A stretch of 64,000 nucleotides of DNA from Tetragonia tetragonoides (GCA_038025085.1 CM076148.1:36539691-36603690); one strand, 5' to 3'; positions 11,006 through 25,127 are shown, counted from the stretch's first letter. Notes: a model not told the origin generated them from the letters alone. Made by a program: numbers and translations.

Positions 11006-13663
11006 TCATAGGATTTAAATCCAAAACAAGGAAAATTATACAATTTAAAAAAAAAATTGTTACAATGGACCCCATTTTGGGGTACCTAGATCCACCCCTG
11101 AAGAAGACAATCCACCATAGATGAGAGAATATACAATTATTGCTATCAAATTATCAATATATTAAAGAATCAACAACTATTACAAAAACATCGCTATAGT
11201 CGTTGGTATGCTTCTCTTCAACAAAACAAAAATAAATCCATAAAAAAAACATCAACTGGTAGATTGATGAATGTTTTTGGGGAAACTCAATCATATAGAC
11301 ATTTGTTTTACCACAAAGATAAATTTGATGTGTCCACTATAACTTTTCTTTTTTATTAGGTATAACTAGATCGACCTATCAATTGGGTCGGGCAGGTCGG
11401 ATTCGGGTCATGTCGAGTTAGGGTCACTAGCGGGTCGGGTCATTTTGGGTTCGGATTGAGAAATGCTCGACCTTGTCGGGTCGGGTAGCCCCATCAGGTC
11501 GAGTGACCTAATAAATTTTATTTTTTTTGTCAATTATATAGCCAATTTATGATTTCAAATAAACGGTATATTTGCAAATATATACTCTTATTTATAACTT
11601 GTATTAACTACGTATGTATAATTTTTCACGTTTTGGTATGTTTATACAACTATATAATATCCCTCAAAAAACAAAATATAACTATATGATATTCTTTATA
11701 TCTTGTTTAATTATTCGATAAATTGTACTTTATATTTCCGTCCATTTACAAAATTTATTATTTTGAGAGAAACAAAGAGTTAGAGAAAATGTTATTGAAA
11801 CAAATAAAAAAGGTTTTATATAGTTTTTAGAAGATTTTAGTCCAACTTTTTGTTTATAATTACAAATTGTTCTATTTTACGGGTCAAACGGGTCGACCCA
11901 CTAATGGGTCGAGTTTGACCCAAAAAACACCAAGTTAATCGAGTTTGGACGGGTTTTGGGTTGGAAAATTAGTGTCAAGACCCTAAAAAAAGGGGTCTGA
12001 TTGGGTCGAGTTTTCGGGTCGGGTCGGGAATTAACAGGTCCAGGTATAACCATAAAATTTTTATTTTATTAGGCGTATATAAACAATTCATCAAAATTAT
12101 CAATTGTAATCCAACAAAATTTCCTTCCAAAAATAGGATGACTTTGAGAGTAGTGTTTATTACAGTTAACTTATGATCTAGACACCAATCCTACAATGAA
12201 ATGGTTAATCATATACTTGTTAAACGGGTCGGGCGGGTCGGATTTGCTTACAATGGGTTAGGGGCATGTCCGGGTCGGGTAACTTTCGGGGTCGGGTCTC
12301 TTTCAGATGTGAGTTGAGAAAGGCTCCACCTTGACCCAGAGTTTCGGGGTTCAGGTTGACCAATCGGGTCAAAAGCGTAATTTAAACTTTTTTTTCACCA
12401 TAATTCTTAAGCAATGTTTTGTGCAAATGACTCATTATGCAAATTTTTACATTGTTTTTATCTCTAAGGGCCATGAAAAAATATTTTCCTTATGATTTGT
12501 ACCTATAAAAACGTATTAAAATATGCTATAAGAGACATTAATTAGGGATATGCCGGTCTAGGGTGGAAATAACTCCCTTCACGTGGTTACAAGGGCAACC
12601 AATTCGGAAAAATTATGTAAAATAATGTTAAATATATTTAAAAAGTGTTTCACTTGTCCAAAAATTTACTCTATCTTTCTTATTCATTATATAAGATATT
12701 ATTCAAATTTTTGGGTCAAATGGGTCACCCCATGAATGAGTCACTGTATGGCTGTAAGTGAACCAATCTCGGTCAAAGCTCGTTTATTAACGTTCGTTAG
12801 CTAAATGAACGAACATGAACATCGTGTTATTCATTCAATTACGTTCGTGAACAACTCTTAATTTAGTCCTTCTAAATATTTAAGGAATAAACTACTTTTA
12901 TTTCATTTATTTTTTTGAACATGTGATTTTCAAATGACTCATTTAGCAAACTCCTACATTATTTTTATCTCTAAGGACAATGAAAATAATATTTTCTTCA
13001 TACATGATACTTTGTACATTTAAAAAAATTATTAAATATGCTATAAGAAAAATTAATTAGGGATATGCCAATTTGGGGTGAAAATAAGTCATCTCACGTG
13101 TTTACAAGGGCAACCAATTTGGGAAAATTAAGTAAAATTTTGTTAAATATATTTAAAAACTGTTCCATTTGTCCAAATATTCATTTCAGACTATCTTTTT
13201 TTATTCATTATATAAGATATTATTCGAATTTCCTAGTCAAATAGGTTGACTCATAAATAGGTTGTGTCTGACCCAAAAATCATCGGATTTAACGGATTAG
13301 GGTCAAGTTGGGTTTAGGGTTGAAAAAATTTGTCGGAGCCTTAAGAAAATGGGTCAGATCGGGTTTATATGTCGGGTCAGTTTTCAACAAGTCTAGTTGT
13401 ACGTACACAATGATTGATACGAATAGAAATTAATTTCATACAAAATTGAATCAGCACTTCGTGAAAAGAGTACCAACATATCATGGAAGTAATCAATCAT
13501 GATTATTTATGATCTGAAATAATCTAATTAAATAGGAAACCTATCACCAAAAACAAATTGGATTGGGTTTTATTGTCTAAATCAAATTTAACTACTTACG
13601 GAAAGATATGTATCCATATCCCCATTGATTGCAATTAACCCAACATACCTACAATCCCAAAAT
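11006..13663. other. Unit A non-coding spacer with GACCCG-rich repeats
   Basis: There is no gene here. The spacer holds the hAT-type element (11367-12042), a second GGGTCGGG-rich stretch (12225-12370) and a short GAACGAACATGAAC-type repeat (12780-12850). Blocks beginning AATTAGGGATATGCC recur at about 12540 and 13056, so the spacer itself contains internal duplications. All parts recur in unit B. Confidence 0.65.
11367..12042. mobile_element. hAT-type MITE, copy in unit A
   Basis: The element is flanked on both sides by the 8-bp direct repeat GGTATAAC (11359-11366 and 12043-12050). The ends are imperfect inverted repeats of an ACCTRTCAATT / AATTAACAGGT type. The interior is rich in GGGTCGG and GACCCG motifs near both ends. 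An 8-bp duplication and a TAG-type end fit hAT elements. A paralogous site lacking the element is at 4961-4968. It has no transposase. Confidence 0.65.
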
Positions 13664-13673
13664 TATAAATATA
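13664..13673 (+). promoter_or_regulatory. TATA box of the DEFL gene
   Basis: TATAAATATA lies 111 bp upstream of the DEFL start codon, in an AT-rich context conserved in unit B (TATAAATATA near 18636) and in unit C (TATAAATACA near 51306). The conservation supports a core promoter that was duplicated with the gene. Confidence 0.55.
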
Positions 13674-13783
13674 CCTACTTATTCTGTATGGGTTATTACA
13701 ATATACATTTATACTACTAACCTCTCAATACGAAGTCACTCTTTTAATATTGAGTTACAACCAATTTTAAGTATTAACAACAA

Positions 13784-14219
13784 ATGGAGAGAGTTTCATT
13801 CAAATTTGTTATTATTCTCATTGTTCTGATTATTACAACAGGTTTGTTTCTTTTCTCCTACCTTTTAATTATGTGGTGCTTGTTTTCTTTTCTTATTAAA
13901 TAAATTATTTAGTTCATAATGTATGTAGCTTTATATGAATGATTTTTAGTTACTAATCCCTTTCTCTTTGTACTATATGACTATAGGCTCACCATGGATG
14001 GTCACATCAATAGCTGATAATGCAGAAAGACATTGTTACTACAGTAGTGATTGTGATTACTGTTTAGGTCATTGTAGCCATAACATATGTGTTTGTAATC
14101 AACTTGCAATTGGTTCTTGCAGCACTAATGCTGATTGTTTTGGTCAATGTTTATTTGGAGGTATTTGTGTCGGCAAAAAATGTGTGTGCTTGACGAAAAA
14201 GATAGAGAAAAGTAATTGA
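13784..14219 (+). CDS. Secreted double-domain cysteine-rich (defensin-like) peptide
   Basis: Exon 1 is 13784-13841 and exon 2 is 13987-14219, with a 145-bp GT-AG intron, giving 96 residues. Exon 1 encodes a signal peptide (MERVSFKF followed by a hydrophobic VIILIVLII core) and the intron falls just after it, as in plant DEFL/NCR genes. The mature part has 12 cysteines in two consecutive six-cysteine modules: C-x5-C-x2-C-x3-C-x4-C-x-C and C-x5-C-x3-C-x5-C-x4-C-x-C. The second fits a CS-alpha-beta-like pattern; the first has a compressed middle. The C-terminus is basic (KKIEKSN). I expect a secreted, disulfide-rich defence or signalling peptide, but the target is unknown. It is the only intact copy of three. 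Confidence 0.75.
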
Positions 14220-14965
14220 ATACAATAATTGTTGATGATTCCTAACAAGCAATTGAAAATAAAAATTAGTTCGTGAGGAGACTTATTGGAATAAAACAGT
14301 CATCAATTTTTCTTGATTTTGAGTTATTTGTCTATTAAGGGTGATAAATGATACTTGTGAAGTTTAATTCTGTATGTGTTTTACAATTTTCATATTCACA
14401 TCCATTAAAATCATTGGTTGTAACCTTTCACGCAGATATAAGAATATGCGAAAGATTCTCAACTTTTTAATGGTTTCGAAATGCATGTTAAATATAAACA
14501 GATATCATAGGTTCTCAATGTTTAGAATATGTTTGACATAGACCTTTTTGAAAGTTTTTGGGAGAGCTTTGATTTTTCTGGCAAAAGATAAGTGCTTAAA
14601 ACTTTGTTTTTCTGTAAACAAGGATTTAGGGGGAGGTTTAGCATTTCTTGTGGCCAAAAGTTCATTGTGGAAAATAAGGATAATTGGGTGCACATGCAAG
14701 GAAATGTGTAAGCGATGTGAATAATATGCTTATCCAAAGGTTCCATTATGTAGCATATACATCCAAGGATTCACCCAAACAATATCCTTGTAATTTGGTT
14801 TGGTACTTTGATTCAGTCTCCTTCAAGCAAATTTGTTGTTAAGAAAATGTTCTACTCATTTCCATCCTCCATCCATTTCTATCAAATACAAGCAAAGATA
14901 CTCTTCAAGTCCCCATACTCTCCAAGTCCCCAATGCAAAGATACTTAGTTACCATAACTTTATGC
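14220..14965. other. DEFL 3' flank, unit A
   Basis: This AT-rich 3' flank is closely matched by 19165-19895 in unit B, and its first part by about 52675-52860 in unit C. Short minus-strand open frames (14505-14746) recur in unit B only because the DNA is duplicated; I see no domain in them. Confidence 0.6.
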
Positions 14966-16322
14966 ATAAATAAATGTACTAGATGTCGAATAATCATGTG
15001 TCAAGTATAAAGAGAGTTCCTCCTAATTTAATTACAGATGATTTTCACATTTTAAAAAGGAAAATTTATTTGAGTACACCAAATAATTTTGACGAATTGT
15101 TTAAATACACCTTATAAAAAAAGTTATATTATTACACATAATAAATAAATAAAACTCATGGTAGGCAAACCAAATTGAATTTTCAGACCAAAAAACGAGT
15201 GTTTAGAACTGGTTAGCCCTTAACTATTTCTCCCAATTTCACATATTCAATTCAAAGTAAAGAAATCAATAATTCCCTCATAATTTAATTACCCACCATA
15301 TGAGCTAAAAGGATTCCCAATTCTCTTTTAAACCCAACTTCTCATTTGAATAATGAGATTGTCTTATTAATCAACTAATAAGTTCTGTGCGATGCACATG
15401 TTGAATTAGCTTTAAATAATTTTATAAAAGAAATTTTTTAAAAGAAAATAGACATATTGTTTTTGTTAATCAAACACTGGATTTTTGATAAGTCAATTTT
15501 TCTCATTGTAATGGTCTTTTTCGTATTGTCTGATCTAGTTAAATTTATTATTATTGTTTTGAAGTACTCAAAATAACATGTTTGGATTTTTATTTATTTT
15601 TATTGTATGTATTTAAAAAAAAATGTAATCATTTTTTAAAAATAAAAATCTTTGTTCCACGATTTTTTTTTGGGGGTACTACTAGAATTACTTTGGAGGG
15701 TCCTATTTCTAGTGTTGGTGTCTTGGTTGTATTGATGAATATGAAAAATAAAAATTTCCTTTTTAATGTTGTTTTTGTGTCCAAACATAGAATTAGAATA
15801 ATACAATGGTGCCTTGGGATATATTAGTTATACCCCATTAGCTAAAAATTGAACGATTATGAGAAGATCCGTGGTCGATCCTGAAAAGTTTGAATATAGA
15901 CGCAAAATTTTAAAAATGGATGCAAAAATTTAAATATGGGTCCAATAAGAAAAAAAAAATCAGAGGATTTGTATCCAAAACAAGAAAAATTATACAATTT
16001 AAAAAAAAAAATTGTTACAATGGACCCCATTTTGGGGTACCTAGATCCACTCCTGAAGAAGACAATCCATCATTAATGAGAGAATATACAATTATTGCTA
16101 TCAAATTATCAATATATTAAAGAATTTAACAACTATTACAAAAACATCGTTATAGTTGTTGGTATGCTTCTCTTCAACAAAACAAAAATAAATCCTTAAA
16201 AAAAACATCAACTGTTAGATTGATGAATGTTTCAAGGGAAACTCAATCATATAGACTTTTGTTTTACCAAAAAGATCAATTTGATGTGTCAACTATAACT
16301 TTTCTTTTTTATTGGGTATAAC

Positions 16323-17009
16323 TACATCGACCTGTCAATTGGGTAGAGCAGGTCGGATTCGGATCATGTCGAGTTAGGGTCATTAGTGGGTAGGGTCATT
16401 TCGAGTTCGGGTTGAGAAATGCTCGACCTTGACCCAGTGTTGTCGGGTCGGGTAGACCCACCAGGTCGAGTGATCTAATAAATATTAATTTTTTTTTGTC
16501 AATTATATAGTCAATTTATGATTTCAAATAAACGGTATATTTGCAAATATATACTCTTATTTATAACATGTATTAACTACGTATGTATAACTTTTCACGT
16601 TTTGGTATGTTTATACAACTATATGATATCCTCAAAAAACAAAATACAACTATACGATATTCTTTATATGTTGTTTAATTATTCGATAAATTGTACTTTA
16701 TATTTCCGTCCATTTGCAAAATTTCTTATTTTGAGAAAACAAAGAGGTAGAGAAAATGTTATTGAAACAAATAAAAAAGGTTTTATATAGTTTTTAGAAA
16801 ATTTTAGTCGAACTGTTTGTTTATAATTACAAATTGTTATATTTTTCGGGTCAAACGGGTCGACCCACTAATAGGTCGAGTTTGACCCAAAAAACACCGA
16901 GTTAATCGAGTTCGGACGAGATTTGGGTTGGAAAATTAGTGTTAAGACCCTGAAAAAATGGATCTGGTCAGGTCGAGTTTCCGGGTCGGGTCGGAAATTA
17001 ACAGGTCCA
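16323..17009. mobile_element. hAT-type MITE, copy in unit B
   Basis: It occupies the same position as the unit A copy, flanked by GGTATAAC at 16315-16322 and 17010-17017. The inner sequence is highly similar, including GACCCG-rich subterminal repeats. It was probably inherited by duplication, not independently inserted. Confidence 0.65.
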
Positions 17010-18753
17010 GGTATAACCATAAATTTTTTATTTTATTAGGCGTATATAAACAATTCATCAAAATTATCAATGGTATTCCAACAAAATTTCCTTCTAAAAA
17101 TGGGGTGACTTTGAGAGTAGTGTTTATTACAGTTAACTTATAATCTAGACACCAATCCTACAATGAAATGGTTAATCATAGACTTGTTAAACGGGTCGGG
17201 CGGGTCGAATTTGCTTACAACGGGTTAGGGGCATGTCCGGGTCGGGTAACTTTCGGGGTCGGGTCGCTTTCGGATGTGGGTTGAGAAAGGCTCCACCATG
17301 ACCCAGAGTTTCGGGGTTCAGGTTGACCAATCAGGTCAAAAGCGTAATTTAAACTTTTTTTTCACCATAATTCTTAATTAATATTTTGTGCAAATGACTC
17401 ATTATGCAAATTTTTACATTGTTTTTATCTCTAAGGGCTATGGAAAAAATATTTTCCTTATAATTTGTACCTATAAAAACGTATTAAAATATGCTATAAG
17501 AGAAATTAATTAGGGATCTGCCGGTCTAGGGTGGAAATAACTCCCTTCACATGGTTACAAGGGCAACCAATTCGGAAAAATTATGTAAAATAATGTTAAA
17601 TATATTTAAAAAGTGTTTCAATTGTCCAAAAATTTATTCTATCTTTCTTATTCATTATATAAGATATTATTCAAATTTTTGGGTCAAATGGGTCACCCCA
17701 TGAATAAGTCACTGTATGGCTGTAAGTGAGCCAATCTCGGTCAAAGCTCGTTTATTAACGTTCGTTAGCTAAATGAACGAACATGAACATCACGTTGTTC
17801 GTTCAATTACGTTCGTAAACAACTCTTAATTTAGTCCTTCTAAATATATAAGGAATAAACTACTTTTATTCCATTTATTTTTTTGAACATTTGATTTTCA
17901 AATGACTCATTTAGCAAACTTCTACATTATTTTTATCTCTAAGGACAACGAAAATAATATTTTTTTCATACTTGATACTTTGTACATTTGAAAAAAATTA
18001 TTGAATATGCTATAAGAAAAATTAATTAGGGATGTGCCAATCTGGGGTGAAAATAAGTCATCTCAAGTGTTTACAAGGGCAACCAATTTGAGAAAATTAA
18101 GTAAAATTTTGTTAAATATATTTAAAAACTATTCCATTTGTCCAAATATTCATTTCAGACTATCTTCTTTTATTCATTATATAAGATATTATTTGAATTT
18201 CCTAGTCAAACGGGTTGACTCATAAATAGGTTGTGTCTGACCCAAAAATCATCGGGTTTAACGGATTAGGGGCAAGTTGGGTTTAGGGTTGAAAAAATTT
18301 GTCGGAGCCTTAAAAAAAGGGATCAGATCGGGTTTATATATCGGGTCAGTTTTCAACAAGTCTAGTTGTACGTACACAATGATTGATACGAATAGAAATT
18401 AATTTCATACAAATTTGAATCAACACTTCGTGAAAAGAGTACCAACATATCATAGAAGTAATCAATCATGATTATTTATGATCTGAAATAATCTAATTAA
18501 ATAGGAAACCTATCACCAAAAATAAATTGGATTGAGTTTTATTGTCTAAATCAAATTTAACTACTTACAGAAAGATATGTATCTATATCCCCATGGATTG
18601 CAATTAACCCAACATACTTACAATCCCAAAATTATAAATATACCTACTTATTCTGTATAGGTTATTACAATATACATTTATACTACTAACCTCTCAATAC
18701 GAAGTCACTCTCTTAATATTAAGCTACAACCAATTTTTAAGTATTAACAACAA

Positions 18754-19164
18754 ATGTAGAGAGTTTCAATCAAATTTGTTTTTATTCTCATTGTTGATTA
18801 TTACAACAGGTTTGTTTCTTTTCACCTATCTTCTAATTATGTGGTGTTTGTTTTCTTTCCTTATTAAATAAATTATTCAGCTCATAATGTATGTAGCTTT
18901 ATATGAATGATTTTTAGTTACTAATCTCTTTCTCTTTGTACAATATGACTATAGGTTCACCATGGATGGTCACATCAATAGGTGATAATGCAGAAAGACA
19001 TTGTTACCACGGTAGTGATTGTGATTACTGTTTAGGTCATTGTAGCCATAACATATGGTTCTTGCAGCACTAATGCTGACTGTTTTGGTCAATGCTTATT
19101 TGGAGGTATTTGTGTCAACAAAAAATGTGTGTGCTTGACGAAAAAGATAGAGAAAAGTAATTGA
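18754..19164 (+). pseudogene. Defensin-like peptide pseudogene, unit B
   Basis: This is paralogous to 13784-14219. The second codon is a stop (ATG TAG, GAG in unit A). Two bases are missing in the signal-peptide core (unit A TTGTTCTGATT versus TTGTTGATT). In exon 2 (from 18955) a 23-bp deletion removes the last two cysteines of the first module and the linker, shifting the frame. The intron and acceptor are retained, so the gene decayed after duplication. Confidence 0.85.
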
Positions 19165-19996
19165 ATACAATAATTATTGATAATTCCTAACAAGCATTTG
19201 AAAATAAAAATTGGTTCGTGAGGAGACTTATTGGAATAAAACAGCTATCAATTTTCTTGATTTTGAGTGATTTGTCTCTTAAGGGTGATAAATGATACTT
19301 GTGAAGTTTAATTCTGTATGTGTTTTACAATTTTCATATTCACATCCATTAAAATCATTGGATGTAACCATTCGCGCAGATATAAGAATGTGCGAAAAGA
19401 TTCTCAATTTTTTAATGGTTTCGAAATGCATGTTAAATATAAACAAATATCATAGGTTCTCAATATTTAGAATATGTTTGACAAAGACCTTTTTGAGAGT
19501 TTTGGGAGAGCTTTGATTTTTTCTGGCAAAAGATAAGTGCTTAAAGCTTTGTTTTTCTGTAAACAATGATTTAGGGGGAGGTTGAGCATTTTTTGTGACC
19601 AAAAGTTCATTGTGGAAAATAAGGATAAATGGGTGCACATGCAAGGAAATGTGTAGGCGATGTCAATGATATGCGTATCCAAAGGTTCCCTTATGTAGCC
19701 TATACATCCAAGGATTCACCCAAACAATATCCTTGTAATTTGGTTTGGTACTTTGATTCAATCTCCTTCAAGCAAATTGGTTGTCAAGAAAATGTTTTAC
19801 TCAATTTCATCCTCCATCAATTTCTATCAAATACAAGCAAAGGTACTATTCAAGTCCCCATACTCCGCAAGTCCCCAGTGCAAAGATACTTAGTCTTGCT
19901 TTTTTTGAGAAAAAGATGGGAATTTTAATTATGTAAAGAGGCATCACATAAGTCCGAGGCTGCATAATCCATCACTGCCTCCGGACACCCATTAAC

Positions 19997-21502
19997 CTAG
20001 ACTCTAGACGATAATGAGATAGGATTCAAGTGAGCTAGCTCATGTGCCACTTTGTTCCCTTCATGTTTTACATGACACCAAGAAATACTTAAGAAATGCA
20101 AAGACAAAGCATAAATATTCTCTAAAATCTGTCCAACTCTAGTAATTGGCACCTCCTTCTTCCGTAACATAGTAATTAGCTGTAAATAGTGCTGTTCACG
20201 GTAGGTTAACCTTACCGAAAATATATTTCGGTACGGTAACCGAAAATATATTTCGGTTCGGCATTTTTTTAAACCGTAATCGTAACGAAAATATCGGTTA
20301 ACCGAAATTCGGTTAACCGTTACTTTCAATACGCTTAATTGATTAACCGAATTACTTTGTTATTTTACTTAAAAGCTTGTGTGCTCCTCAGTAATTCACC
20401 AGGCCATCATCACCCTCATTTCCCTTTCTACCACTCCATCAACCAGCGTTTGAACAGAAGCTCGTCAGTCGTCTCCTTCTCATATTGCCTCCCTTGCACA
20501 GTACACATCATCTCCCCCAAACAACTCCTCCTCTTCAACTTCGTTGTCTCAGAGAACTACTTAGCTGATGCCTAGTAATTTGAGTGTATAAGGTCAGTAC
20601 TGTGAAGAGAGAGAGAGGAGAGATAGAAGATGGAGAGAGAATGAGCATCCTTTTTCACTCATAGTGATCAGACAAACCAATTTATGGTGAACATCTAAAA
20701 ATACAAATCAATTTGGGCTGCTCGGATCTAAAAAAAAAATCAAAAATATAACATTTCGGTTTTTCGGTTAACCGGTTTAGTTAAAATGCGAATCATAACC
20801 GTACCGAAAAACCGAAAATTCGTATCGGTACGATAACCGTACCGAGATTTTTTTTTTTCTTCGATACGGTAACCTATTTTCCGGTATGATTTTACCGGGT
20901 TTTCGGTTACGGTTTTTTTTGAACACCCCTAGCCTGTAAACAATCTCCTTTCACTATGATATATTGAACCTGACATCGAAGAGCCATTTGCAGCGCACAC
21001 TTGATGGCTTGAGCTTCCGCTAAGGTCGTCTCCCACTCATCTGCAACCTGTTTCACAGCAGCCCGCAACACCAAGCCACTATCGTCTCGAATGATCACAC
21101 CCAGGTCAATACTACCTCCACGCAGATATATATCCGCATTTGCATTCACTTTAACATAACCTGTGGAGGGTAAACGACATTTCGCAGTGTGTCCTTCAGG
21201 CACGTTTCTTCTCACTTCCCTCCCTTGTGCTTCTCTGTAGTTTTTAAGTAACTGCACAGCTTCACTCACTATACTCTCAGCCCTTTTCACTTCCTTTCCA
21301 TGGTTGCTGCATTGCGCTGGTTCCACGCAGCCCACGCTACAACCAGAAAACTCTCATACTTATCTCTACTCATTTCCCTTCTCCATCTCTCCACCCAGTC
21401 AATGACACCCCCATAATTTTCTACTTCTACAACCTCACTCAGACATGCCTTATCCCAGAGACTCTCATTTTCGGGGCACCAACATAAAGGCATGTATTTC
21501 AT
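19997..21502 (-). pseudogene. LINE RNase H (RVT_3) domain fragment, interrupted
   Basis: On the minus strand, 21502-21287 gives the end of a zf-RVT-like region (VVAWAAWNQRN). 21335-20941 gives the RNase H fold (VKVNANADIYLRGG, GVIIRDDSGLVL, ETTLAEAQAIKCAL, IIVKGDCLQ). 20186-20000 gives the end of the domain (SISWCHVKHEGNKVAHELAH). The halves join across the MITE with its target duplication. The first catalytic position looks altered and a frameshift separates the first two parts, so it is a relic. Confidence 0.7.
20187..20931. mobile_element. hAT-type MITE nested in the LINE tail
   Basis: The start TAGTGCTGTTCA and the reverse complement of the end, TAGGGGTGTTCA, form hAT-like inverted repeats. 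The flanks GCTGTAAA (20179-20186) and GCCTGTAAA (from 20932) are a near-perfect 8-bp duplication. Both subterminal regions are dense in CGGTTAACCG and ATTTTCGGTT motifs in both orientations. A central block (20370-20580) has different composition and may be captured host sequence. No transposase is present. Confidence 0.7.
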
Positions 21503-23036
21503 TCTCCGCTTGCAGCCCGCATCTCAAAAAACACTCATCTACATCATCTATCCGACGCTTGACATTAATCCTATCGTAGGCAAAGCCCCAGCACACAAAT
21601 GTCATATAAAGCTTCTAATTTTTAGGGGTATGCTCGCCTGCCATACATATTTCCATGGCTCCTTACTTTATGCGTAAATAACAGTACTAGACGTCGAATA
21701 GTCATGTGTCATGTATAAAGACAGTTTCTCCTAATTTAATCACGGATGATTTTCACATTTTAAAAAGGAAAAATTATTTGAATACACCTAATAATTTTGA
21801 CGAATTGTAGAGATACACCTTATAAAAAAAAGTTATACTATTACACATAATAAAAAAGAAAGCTCATGATAGCTAGGCAAACCAAACTGAATTTTCTGAC
21901 CATAAAACGAGTGTTCAGAACCGGTTAGCCCTTAACTATATCCCCCAATTTCATAAATTCATTTCAAAGTAAAGAAATCAATAATTCCCTCACAATTTAA
22001 TTACCCACCACATGAGCTAAAAGGATTTTCAATCCTTTTTTAAACCCAACTTCCCAATGAGATTGTCTTATTAACTCAACTAGTAAGTTCTATGCTATGC
22101 ACATGCTGAATCAGCTTTAAATAATTTTATAAAAGTTTTTTAAAAAAAAAATAGACATACAGTTTTTGTTAATCAAACACTGAATTTTTGATAAGTCAAT
22201 TTTTCTAATTGTAATGGTGTTTTTCATCTCGTCTATTTAATTTTTTTTTATTGTTTTAAAGTACTCCTATGTTTGGCTTTTTATTTATTTTTTTATTGTA
22301 AGCATTTAAAAAAAATGTAATTATTTTCTAAAAACAAAAAATCTTTGTTCCACAATTTTTTTAGGGGTATTACTAGAATTACTTTGGAGGGTCCTACTTC
22401 TAGTGTTGGTGACTTGGTGGTATTGATGAATATGAAAAATAATAATTTTCTTTTTTAATGTAGTTTTTGTGTCCAAACTTAGAATTAGAATATTATAATA
22501 GTGCCTTGGATGAATTAGTTGTACCTCAGTAGCTAAAAGATGAGCGATTATGAGAAGATCTGTGGTTGACCCAGAAAAGTTTGAATATAGATACAAAATT
22601 TTAAAAATGGACGCAAAAGTTTAAATATGGATCCAATAAGAAAAAAATCATTGGATTTACATCCAAAACAAGGAAAATTATACAATTTAAATGGAATTCT
22701 TCCCAAAAAAAAAAAAAAAAATTACAATGGACCCCATTTTGAGGTACCTAGGTCCGCCCCTAGAGAAGACAATGCACCATGGATGAGAGAATGTACAATC
22801 ATTGCTATCAAAGTATCAATATATTAAAGACTTCAACAACTGTTACAAAAACATCGTTGTAGTCGTTGATATGCTTATCTTCAAAAAAAAAAACAAAAAT
22901 AAATCCATAAATAAAAACCCATCAACTGTTAGATTGATGAAAGTTTTAGGGGAAAATCAATCTTATAGACTTTCGTTTTAACAAAAAAATCAATTTGATG
23001 TGTCCACTATAACTTTTCTTTTTTATTAGGTATAAC

Positions 23037-23650
23037 TAGGTCGACCTGTCAATTGGGTCGGGCGGGTCGGGTTCGGTTCATGTCGATCGGGTTAGGGTCA
23101 CTATAGCTAGCGGGTCGGTCATTTCGGGTTCGGGTTGAGAAATTCTCGACCCTGATCCAGTATTGTCAGGTTCGGGTCGACCTACCAGGTCGAGTGATCT
23201 TATAAATTTTATTTTTTTCGGCAATTATATAGTCAGTTTATGATTTCAAACGGTATATTTGCAAATATATACTCTTATTTATAACTTGTATTAACTACGT
23301 ACGTATATTTTTTCACGTTTTGGTATGTTTATACAACTATATGATATTGTTTATATTTTGTTTAATTATTCAATAAATTATACTTTATACTTCCGTCCAT
23401 TTTAGCATAATTAGAAGCAAAATTTCTTATTTTGAGAGAACAAAGAGGTATAGAAAATGTTAATGAAACAAATAAAAAAAAGGTTTTATATAGTTTTTAG
23501 AATACTTTAGTCGAACTTTTTGTTTATAATTATAAATTGTTTTATTTTTCGAGTCAAACGGGTCGACCCACTAACAGGTCGGATTTGACCCAAGAAACAC
23601 CGGGTTAATCGGGTTCGGGCGGGATCCGGGTTAGTAAATTGACAGGTGTA
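23037..23650. mobile_element. hAT-type MITE, copy in unit C
   Basis: It starts TAGGTCGACCTGTCAATT and ends AATTGACAGGTGTA, the clearest inverted repeats among the three copies. The flanks are GGTATAAC (23029-23036) and GGTATTAC (23651-23658). It is shorter than the other copies because of internal deletions. Confidence 0.65.
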
Positions 23651-23726
23651 GGTATTACCATACAAATTTTATTTTATTAGGCGTATATAAACAATTCATC
23701 AAAGTTATCAATTGTATTCCTACAAA

Positions 23727-24918
<1,192 letters not shown>

Positions 24919-25127
24919 TTGATATATATATATATATATAATTGATTTTTTCTTTCACACTCGTGATAATTTATTTGGTATCATCATCAATAAAGCAATT
25001 TTATGAATAAGCTATGTTTGTGAACAAGCTCAATACTCGTTCATTAAGTAAATGAACGAACACGAACATAAAAGTGATATTTGGTCAAAGATCGTTCATT
25101 TAGTAAATAAATGAACACGGGCACTCA

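Larger units (their letters stand above)
3964..14965 (+). repeat. Tandem unit A of a triplicated DEFL-bearing segment
   Basis: This is the first of three paralogous units. The shared order is a block opening GAATAGTCATGTGTCA (3994; 14989; 21699), a block opening TCTTTGTTCCACGA (5549; 15648; 22341), the GACCCG-rich hAT-type element, then the DEFL gene and its downstream flank. Unit A also carries an extra partial copy of the middle part (about 4870-5540) and is split by the LINE at 5861-11005. Its DEFL gene is the only intact one. Confidence 0.8.
19895..21662 (-). mobile_element. 5'-truncated L1-type LINE tail
   Basis: This minus-strand insertion ends in a short A tract (TTTTTTT on the plus strand at about 19900). 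It carries the C-terminal part of an L1 ORF2, including an RNase H domain. It interrupts a site that is continuous in unit A (about 14950-14975). The flanking duplication is unclear, possibly owing to a target deletion. It is split by a hAT-type MITE at 20187-20931. Confidence 0.6.
14966..21666 (+). repeat. Tandem unit B of the DEFL-bearing segment
   Basis: It is collinear with unit A from block GAATAATCATGTGTCA (14989) through block TCTTTGTTCCACGA (15648), the uninterrupted LINE site, the hAT-type element and the DEFL pseudogene to the 3' flank (about 19895). A minus-strand LINE tail with a nested MITE (19895-21662) then follows. The stretch 15640-18750 holds no gene, only repeats shared with unit A. 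Confidence 0.8.

Noticed and set aside
11380..12370. GACCCG/CGGGTC repeats considered as a CRISPR-like or satellite array
   Set aside because: Units are irregular, occur in both orientations and are bounded by an 8-bp duplication, so hAT-type subterminal repeats fit better; CRISPR is not expected in plant DNA.
14505..14746. Short minus-strand frames, repeated at 19450-19682
   Set aside because: Their conservation reflects the tandem duplication of non-coding DEFL flank; differences between copies do not spare the frame.
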